The notes below the pieces were generated by a model that was not told the origin of the DNA, ran no database searches, and saw only the letters and a program-made list of their open reading frames with translations. Position numbers and translations under genes: made by a program. Positions 33,065 through 37,404 of a stretch of 37,404 nt of DNA are shown here, one piece after another. The number at the start of each line of letters is the position of its first letter. Position 1 is the first letter of the stretch. The DNA is from Planctomycetota bacterium (lineage in GTDB: Bacteria > Planctomycetota > UBA1135 > UBA2386), in assembly GCA_019636245.1 (NCBI GenBank), contig JAHBXX010000046.1, positions 1 to 37,404 of the forward strand, given 5' to 3'.

Positions 33065-33169
33065 TCAGCCCTTCATCGCCTTCTTGGCGGCCTTCTCGGC
33101 GCGCTTCTCCTTCAGCGTCTTCTCGGGCTTCTTCTTGGTCTCCTTCTTGCCTTGCTGTCCCTTGGCCAT
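33065..33169 (-). CDS. 34-residue lysine-rich protein
   Basis: Short open frame starting MAKGQQGKKETKKKPEKTLK and ending AAKKAMKG, with about 14 lysines in 34 residues and no hydrophobic core. ATG 33169 has GAGG about 9 nt upstream. Its composition (Lys rather than Arg, AAG codons) differs strongly from out-of-frame translations of this DNA, which are Arg-rich, so it is probably coding. Similar tiny MAKGQQ-type Lys-rich proteins occur annotated as hypothetical in many bacteria; I know of no established function. Nucleic acid or ribosome binding would suit the charge, as inference. It lies 148 nt after the methyltransferase stop on the same strand; that gap holds nothing I recognise. Confidence 0.7.
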   Translation of the reverse strand: MAKGQQGKKETKKKPEKTLKEKRAEKAAKKAMKG

Positions 33170-33317
33170 GGGGGGATTCCTCGGATGGGGTTGGAGGCCG
33201 TCAGGGGACGGCGCCGCGCCGCCCCGGCTGCACGGCCGGAACGCACAGCTTGCGATCGCTGCGGCAGTTCGTCCAGGGTGAGGCGGCGCCGGGACCCGGC
33301 CGCGCCATGGCTCCGTC

Positions 33318-34319
33318 TCAGGCGCCGGCAGCGACCAGCAGCCAGCTGCCGGCCGTCAGCGGCACGAACCGGTCGACGGCCAGCCCCGCGTCGGCGACCA
33401 GCCGCCGCAGCTCCGGCTTGCGCCGCACCCGCCCGCCGAGCAGCACCTGCATCTCCAGGTCGAGCATCGCCGCCATGTCGGCGCGCGCGTCCGGCGACAG
33501 CACGTTCTCGATCACCAGCACGCGCCCACCGGGGGCCATCGCCGCGGCCGCGCCGCGCAGCAGTTCGACGGCGCGCGCGTCGTTCCAGTTGTGCAGCACG
33601 TGCTTCAGCAGGTAGGCATCGGCGCCTGGCGGGACGGCGGCGAAGAAGTCGCCGCCGTGGACCTCGACGCGCGCGCCGAAGCGCGCGACCAGCGGCGCCC
33701 GCGCCGCATCGGCGACGTGCGGCAGGTCGAACAGCAGCCCACTCAGGTGCGCGTTCGCGGCCAGCACCGCGGCCAGCAGGGTGCCGCGGCCGCCGCCGAC
33801 GTCGACGACCTGGCGCACGCCGCCGAAGTCGAACGCGCCGGTCAGGGCCGCCGCCTCGTGCCGCGTGAACGCGTCGATCGCGGCGTCGTAGCGCGCCGCC
33901 GCCGCGGGGTGCGCGGCCATCCACTCGTAGAGGCCCTTGCCGTGCGCCAGGGCGAACGGCGGCGCGTCGCCGCGGGCATCGCGCAGCCTGGCCCACGGGT
34001 CCCACTGTTCGGCCTGGCCGACGAACGCCGCCATCGGCCCGAGCGCCTCCGCGCCCAGCGCGCGCCCCCGCTCGGTCGGCGTGAACTCGCCGGGCCGCGG
34101 GCAGTCGAAGAAGCCGAGACCGGCGCACACGCGCAGCACCGACTCCATCGCCGCGACCGGACAGCCGACCTCCTCGGCCAGCGCCGCGGCGCTGCGCGGC
34201 CCGTCGGCGAGCCGCTCGACGAGCCGCCACGCCGCCGCGGTCGAGACCGCCATCGCGCGCCCCTTGCCGCCGAGCACGTAGAGCAGGTAGTCGGCCGGCG
34301 GCAGCGACTCGGGCGTCAT
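33318..34319 (-). CDS. SAM-dependent O-methyltransferase (COMT/CrtF-like)
   Basis: Methyltransferase of 333 residues with the two-part structure of small-molecule O-methyltransferases: an N-terminal winged-helix dimerisation domain (about 1-95, RSAAALAEEVGCPVAAMESV) and a Rossmann SAM domain with VVDVGGGRG at 171-179. The catalytic base would be His243 in LLKHVLHNWND. Known relatives methylate phenolic or polyketide hydroxyl groups. ATG 34319 overlaps the stop of the halogenase-like gene (ATGA, 34319-34316), so the two are coupled and probably act on the same product, for instance the aryl head group of a polyene. The frame stays open upstream but only because it runs antisense-like through the neighbouring gene. 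Confidence 0.88.
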   Translation of the reverse strand: MTPESLPPADYLLYVLGGKGRAMAVSTAAAWRLVERLADGPRSAAALAEEVGCPVAAMESVLRVCAGLGFFDCPRPGEFTPTERGRALGAEALGPMAAFVGQAEQWDPWARLRDARGDAPPFALAHGKGLYEWMAAHPAAAARYDAAIDAFTRHEAAALTGAFDFGGVRQVVDVGGGRGTLLAAVLAANAHLSGLLFDLPHVADAARAPLVARFGARVEVHGGDFFAAVPPGADAYLLKHVLHNWNDARAVELLRGAAAAMAPGGRVLVIENVLSPDARADMAAMLDLEMQVLLGGRVRRKPELRRLVADAGLAVDRFVPLTAGSWLLVAAGA

Positions 34320-36094
34320 GGCAACGCGGGCTGCGCCAGCAGTTCGCGCGCCTCGGCGGCGCGTTCGTGCCGTCGCACCGGCCCGAGGCCGCGCTCGACG
34401 TCGCGGGCGATGTCCGGCAGCGAATGGCGGCGGTCGAGGCCCTTCAGCGCCTCGAGTTCGAGGCGGCGTGGCGACACGTGCACGCCCCACTGCGCGAACT
34501 GCACCTCGTCGAGCAGCTGCTGGCCGCGTTCGGGGCCGAGCTCCTGCACGATGCGCAGCACCAGCTCGCCGACGATCTCGTGGCCCTGCTCGAGCCGGAG
34601 CTTCAGGTAGGCCAGCGTCTCGTCGACGGTCATCTTCTGCGACGTCGCGACGTGCGCGTCGATCAGGATCGACGGGAACGCCGGCGCCGGCTTGAACACC
34701 GCCTGCGGCCGTTCGGGGCTCATGCGCGCCCACGCCGTCAGCAGCCGCTCCGAGTACTCCATCAGCTCGAGGAAGCGGCGGCCGTACATCGCCACCTGCT
34801 CCTGGCCGGCGGCGTCGAGCCGGCAGAGGTCCTGCTGGAAGTACTGGCAGGTGAAGGACCAGTAGGCGAAGTTGTTCCAGAACACCTTGTAGCTCATCGC
34901 CGAGGGATGGCCGTAGATCGGCGACGCGGTGCGGAACAGGCGCATCGACGCGTTCTGGATCGAGCGGTACTGCACGTTGAGCAGCATCGCCTTGTCCTTC
35001 AGGTCGCCGCCGGCCAGGTCGGTGCGCAGCATCTCGACGGTGAAGCAGTTGGCGAAGGCGATGAAGTCGGTGCCGGGGCTGAACAGCGGATCGGCGAACG
35101 CGCTCGCCTCGCCGACCATCGCCCAGCGGTCCTCCGACCACGCGCGCGCCACCGCGTAGCTGTAGTTGCCGAGGCAGAGGAAGTCCTGGATCGGGTAGGG
35201 CTCGATCGCCGCCAGCAGGTGCGGCTCGTGCTGGCGCAGGAACGCGAGCACGGCATCGAGCCCGGCGATGTGCCGGCGGTCGTGCACGTCCTCGTGGATC
35301 ACCAGCCCGATGCTGGTGTGGCCGGTCGGCAACGGGATCACCCAGACCCAGTAGCCATCGCCCATGAAGTGGTTCGTCGACAGCCGGCGCTGCTCGGTGC
35401 ACGGCCGCTGGTGCCACTCGACCTCGGTCTTCGGCACCATGCTGTTGATGTCGAAGTCGCCCTCGATGCGGAACCAGCCGGAGCTGGCGGTGTGGTTGCT
35501 GCCGCGGGTGAGCTTCTGCTGCCGCCGCAGCAGCGCCTGGCGCCCGGTCGCGTCGACGACCCAGCGCGCGCGCAGTTCGCCGGCGGTGCCGTCCTGCTCG
35601 AAGCGCACGGTGTGCGGCACGCCGCCCTTCGCCAGCTCGATCGCGGTCACCTTCGCGCCCTCGAGCAGGCGGACCCCGTCCATCTCGTTCATCGCCCGCA
35701 GGTCGGTCTCCATGCGGCCGCGGTCCATCTGGTAGCTCTTCAGCGGCGGCTCGGCGCACGGGCCGATCTCGGTGCGCAGGTGCAGCGGCAGGTCGCCGCC
35801 GCCGGGGAAGAAGCGGATGCCCCACTTCAGCAGCTGCCGCTCGCGCATGTAGTCGGCGAGGCCGAGGCGGTTCAGGTAGTGGGCGCCGAGTTCGACCGAC
35901 GACTCGCCGACCTTGAAGCAGGCGTCCGGCAGCGGCCGGCGGCTCTTCTCGACGATCGCGACCGACAGCTGCGGCAGTTCGCGGCGCAGCTGGCGCGCCA
36001 GCAGCAGCCCGGCGAGGCCACCGCCGCAGACGAGCACGTCGAGGGGATCGGCGCCGTCGCCGCCGGGGACCGGGCCGTGGGTGGAGTCGTGCAT
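34316..36094 (-). CDS. FAD-dependent halogenase-like enzyme (right arm)
   Basis: Flavoprotein of 592 residues with the order of flavin-dependent halogenases: FAD motif GGGLAG (24-29), FKVGESS (60-66), a lysine in LLKWGIRF (Lys90) where the catalytic lysine is expected, MDRGRMETDL (123-132), and W-x-W-x-I-P at 249-254 (YWVWVIPLP). AMVGEASAFADPLFSPGTD is the second FAD region. A C-terminal helical domain of about 200 residues follows, as in carrier- or phenol-acting halogenases. GAGG lies 5 nt before ATG 36094. It is coupled to an O-methyltransferase gene and divergent from the ACP gene. Halogenating the aryl ring of a polyene (compare flexirubins and xanthomonadins) is the best guess; a non-halogenating monooxygenase is the alternative. 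Confidence 0.78.
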   Translation of the reverse strand: MHDSTHGPVPGGDGADPLDVLVCGGGLAGLLLARQLRRELPQLSVAIVEKSRRPLPDACFKVGESSVELGAHYLNRLGLADYMRERQLLKWGIRFFPGGGDLPLHLRTEIGPCAEPPLKSYQMDRGRMETDLRAMNEMDGVRLLEGAKVTAIELAKGGVPHTVRFEQDGTAGELRARWVVDATGRQALLRRQQKLTRGSNHTASSGWFRIEGDFDINSMVPKTEVEWHQRPCTEQRRLSTNHFMGDGYWVWVIPLPTGHTSIGLVIHEDVHDRRHIAGLDAVLAFLRQHEPHLLAAIEPYPIQDFLCLGNYSYAVARAWSEDRWAMVGEASAFADPLFSPGTDFIAFANCFTVEMLRTDLAGGDLKDKAMLLNVQYRSIQNASMRLFRTASPIYGHPSAMSYKVFWNNFAYWSFTCQYFQQDLCRLDAAGQEQVAMYGRRFLELMEYSERLLTAWARMSPERPQAVFKPAPAFPSILIDAHVATSQKMTVDETLAYLKLRLEQGHEIVGELVLRIVQELGPERGQQLLDEVQFAQWGVHVSPRRLELEALKGLDRRHSLPDIARDVERGLGPVRRHERAAEARELLAQPALP

Positions 36095-36202
36095 CGGGGA
36101 CCTCGGCGCCGGGGGCCGGCGCCGGGGGCGGAGTCTCGCGGCTGGCCGCGGCCGCGTCCACCCCTCGCCGTCATCCGTCCCGGCCACCCGCCCTGCGCTT
36201 CC

Positions 36203-36231
36203 TTGCCAGCGCCGCGGGGCCTCCCTAGAGT
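36203..36231 (+). promoter_or_regulatory. Sigma-70-like promoter of the right polyketide arm
   Basis: TTGCCA (36203-36208), a 17-nt spacer and TAGAGT (36226-36231). The -35 matches consensus at five of six positions, the -10 at four. The ATG at 36244 is 12 nt after the -10, so the leader would be about 6 nt. Similar in spacing and start distance to the left-arm promoter at 24223. Confidence 0.6.
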
Positions 36232-36243
36232 CGCTGTCTCACC

Positions 36244-36534
36244 ATGGCCGACACCCTCGAAGACCAGCTCAAGCGCCTGATCGTCGACACCCTCGCGCTC
36301 GAGGACGTGACGCCGGAGAGCATCGAGACGGACGCGCCGCTGTTCGGCGAGGGCCTGGGCCTCGACTCGATCGACGCGCTCGAGATCGCGTTGGCCGTGC
36401 ACGCGAAGTTCGGCGTCAAGACGGTCGCCAACGACGAGAAGAACCGCGAGTACTACCACTCGATCCGCTCGCTCGCCGAGTTCGTGCGCCAGAAGCAGGC
36501 CGAGAACGCCGCCGCGCAAGCCGCCGGCGCCTGA
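36244..36534 (+). CDS. Acyl carrier protein
   Basis: Acidic four-helix carrier protein of 96 residues. The phosphopantetheine site is Ser42 in GLGLDSIDALEI, and FGEGL-x-LDSIDALE with a following helix is like the ACPs of aryl polyene clusters (ApeE/ApeF) rather than housekeeping AcpP (DSLDTVE). The C-terminus has an Ala-rich extension (AENAAAQAAGA). It would carry the growing chain for the KS/KS-like pair, ketoreductase and dehydratase encoded in the left arm. Followed after 5 nt by a membrane protein gene and a probable acyl-AMP ligase gene, the same order as apeF-apeG-apeH in E. coli. Confidence 0.92.
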   Translation: MADTLEDQLKRLIVDTLALEDVTPESIETDAPLFGEGLGLDSIDALEIALAVHAKFGVKTVANDEKNREYYHSIRSLAEFVRQKQAENAAAQAAGA

Positions 36535-36539
36535 CCGCG

Positions 36540-37133
36540 GTGGCGCGCGGGTCGCTGCAGTCGATCGGCGGGGCCGCGGCGAAGCTGCTGCTCGGCGCCG
36601 CGTTCGTCGCCTACCCGGTCGTCGTCTGGCTGGGCCTGCGGGAGCAGAGCCCGCGCCTGATCGCCGTGGTGCTGCTCGGCGTGATGGCGCCGCTCGCGGC
36701 CTACCGGCTGCGGCACAGCCGGCGCACCGCCCTCCGCGGACTGGCGATCGTGCCGGTCGTCACCGTGCTGGCGCTCTCCCTGTCGGCCGCGCTGGATGCC
36801 GCCGGCCTGCTGCTCGCGGTGCCGGTGCTGGTCAACACGATCTTCCTCGGCGTGTTCGGTCTGTCGCTGCGGCGCGGCGAGACGCCGATGGTCGAACGGT
36901 TCGCGCGGCTGCAGGAGCCCGAACTGACGCCGGAGCAGCAGGCCTGGTGCCGCCTGTGGACCGTGATCTGGAGCGCCTTCTTCGTCGCCAATGCGACCAC
37001 CGCGCTGGTGCTGGCGCTGGCCGCGCCGCTCGCCTGGTGGGCGACCTGGAACGGCCTCGTCGCCTACGTGCTGATGGGGATCCTGTTCGCGCTCGAGTGG
37101 ACCGTGCGGCGCCGCCGGTTCCATCGTGGCTGA
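36540..37133 (+). CDS. COG4648-type membrane protein (ApeG-like)
   Basis: Integral membrane protein of 197 residues with about five or six hydrophobic segments (KLLLGAAFVAYPVVVWLGL; LIAVVLLGVMAPLAAYRL; LAIVPVVTVLALSLSAALD; AGLLLAVPVLVNTIFLGVF; WTVIWSAFFVANATTALVLA; LVAYVLMGILFALEW). Landmarks are TPMVERFARLQEPELTPEQQ and WCRLWTVIWSAFF, which I associate with the COG4648 predicted membrane proteins found between ACP and acyl-ligase genes in aryl polyene clusters. The role is unknown. GTG 36540 is the start, 5 nt after the ACP stop; no other start is near. It overlaps the next gene by 8 nt. Confidence 0.8.
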   Translation: MARGSLQSIGGAAAKLLLGAAFVAYPVVVWLGLREQSPRLIAVVLLGVMAPLAAYRLRHSRRTALRGLAIVPVVTVLALSLSAALDAAGLLLAVPVLVNTIFLGVFGLSLRRGETPMVERFARLQEPELTPEQQAWCRLWTVIWSAFFVANATTALVLALAAPLAWWATWNGLVAYVLMGILFALEWTVRRRRFHRG

Positions 37134-37404
37134 CGCACCGCGGCTCGTGGCCGACGCGGCCGCCGTCGGCGCGCTCGGCGGCGCCGCGCTGGGGGCCGCG
37201 GTGGAACGCATCGCCGAGGCACTGCCTTTGCCGACGCCGGGCTCGCAGGTGGCGTTCGCCTTCGACCGCGACCGGGCCGCGTTCGCGGCCGCGCTGCTGG
37301 CGGTCTGGCGGCGCGGCCACGTCGCGGCGCTGCCGGCCAGCGCCCGCCGGCGCCACGTCGGCCCGGTGCTGGCCCTGCCGGCCACCGTCGCGCTGCTGCA
37401 CGAC
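37126..37404 (+). CDS. Probable acyl-AMP ligase, 5' part (ApeH-like)
   Basis: Partial gene; the 93 residues up to the window edge are open. GTG 37126 overlaps the previous stop by 8 nt. The sequence (VAFAFDRDRAAFAAALLAVW, then RRGHVAALPASARRRHVGPV) fits the N-terminus of AMP-binding ligases from aryl polyene clusters, where the first strand-helix unit precedes a LPP-type turn. The AMP-binding P-loop lies beyond the edge, so identification rests on position (ACP, membrane protein, ligase) and this short match. Its job would be to activate an aryl acid and load it on the ACP. Confidence 0.5.
   Translation, partial: MADAPRLVADAAAVGALGGAALGAAVERIAEALPLPTPGSQVAFAFDRDRAAFAAALLAVWRRGHVAALPASARRRHVGPVLALPATVALLHD

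Noticed and set aside
34320..36161. Apparent fusion of the methyltransferase with a 600-residue N-terminal extension
   Set aside because: The extension is the halogenase-like gene read in another frame; ATG 34319 with ATGA overlap is the natural start.

Overview
This is a very GC-rich bacterial window (clearly above two-thirds G+C by eye) carrying about 28 protein genes, one tRNA and several structured intergenic sites. A DUF1552 Tat-exported protein, a large secreted sulfatase, a futalosine-pathway menaquinone gene (mqnE), an S46 peptidase and lipoproteins with GTG starts suggest Planctomycetota or a similar Gram-negative lineage. This is inferred from gene content; no rRNA or marker protein is present to settle it.

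Layout. 1-1350: an accessory-looking stretch with a small membrane protein whose tail resembles an integron-cassette remnant, a frameshifted gene, and a DUF1801 protein. 1549-5263: a very large propeller-type sensor histidine kinase and a small membrane protein. 5278-8194 (minus): an RRM RNA-binding protein with a structured upstream region, and an arylsulfatase. 8346-13128 (plus): mqnE, an Lnt-like nitrilase-fold membrane protein, a CBS protein and an ArsB/NhaD-type permease. 13172-19938 (minus): a tight run made of a membrane-tethered LuxR-type regulator, a Tat-exported epimerase, an S46 peptidase, two tandem secreted amidohydrolases (the second lacking most metal ligands) and a lipoprotein. 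20067-22181: a DUF2231 membrane protein, mgtE, and tRNA-Arg(UCG) followed by copies of its own 3' end. 22353-24164 (minus): DUF1552 protein and a lipoprotein.

The most notable content is 24261-37404. Its left arm (24261-28611) is one overlapping operon: ketoreductase, FAD halogenase-like enzyme, ketosynthase, a Cys-less KS-like chain-length factor, and an ApeP-like dehydratase. Its right arm holds an FAD halogenase-like enzyme plus an O-methyltransferase (minus) and, divergently, an acyl carrier protein, a COG4648-type membrane protein and the start of a probable acyl-AMP ligase that runs off the window. Together these match the core of an aryl polyene / flexirubin / xanthomonadin-type type II polyketide pigment pathway, with two halogenase-like flavoenzymes. 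Between the arms sit a large lipoprotein and the complete glyoxylate shunt (malate synthase, isocitrate lyase).

Expression. Many starts lack a Shine-Dalgarno sequence and have a -10-like TAnnnT hexamer only 6-26 nt upstream, which suggests leaderless or very short-leader mRNAs. Inside operons genes are often joined by ATGA or GTGA stop-start overlaps.
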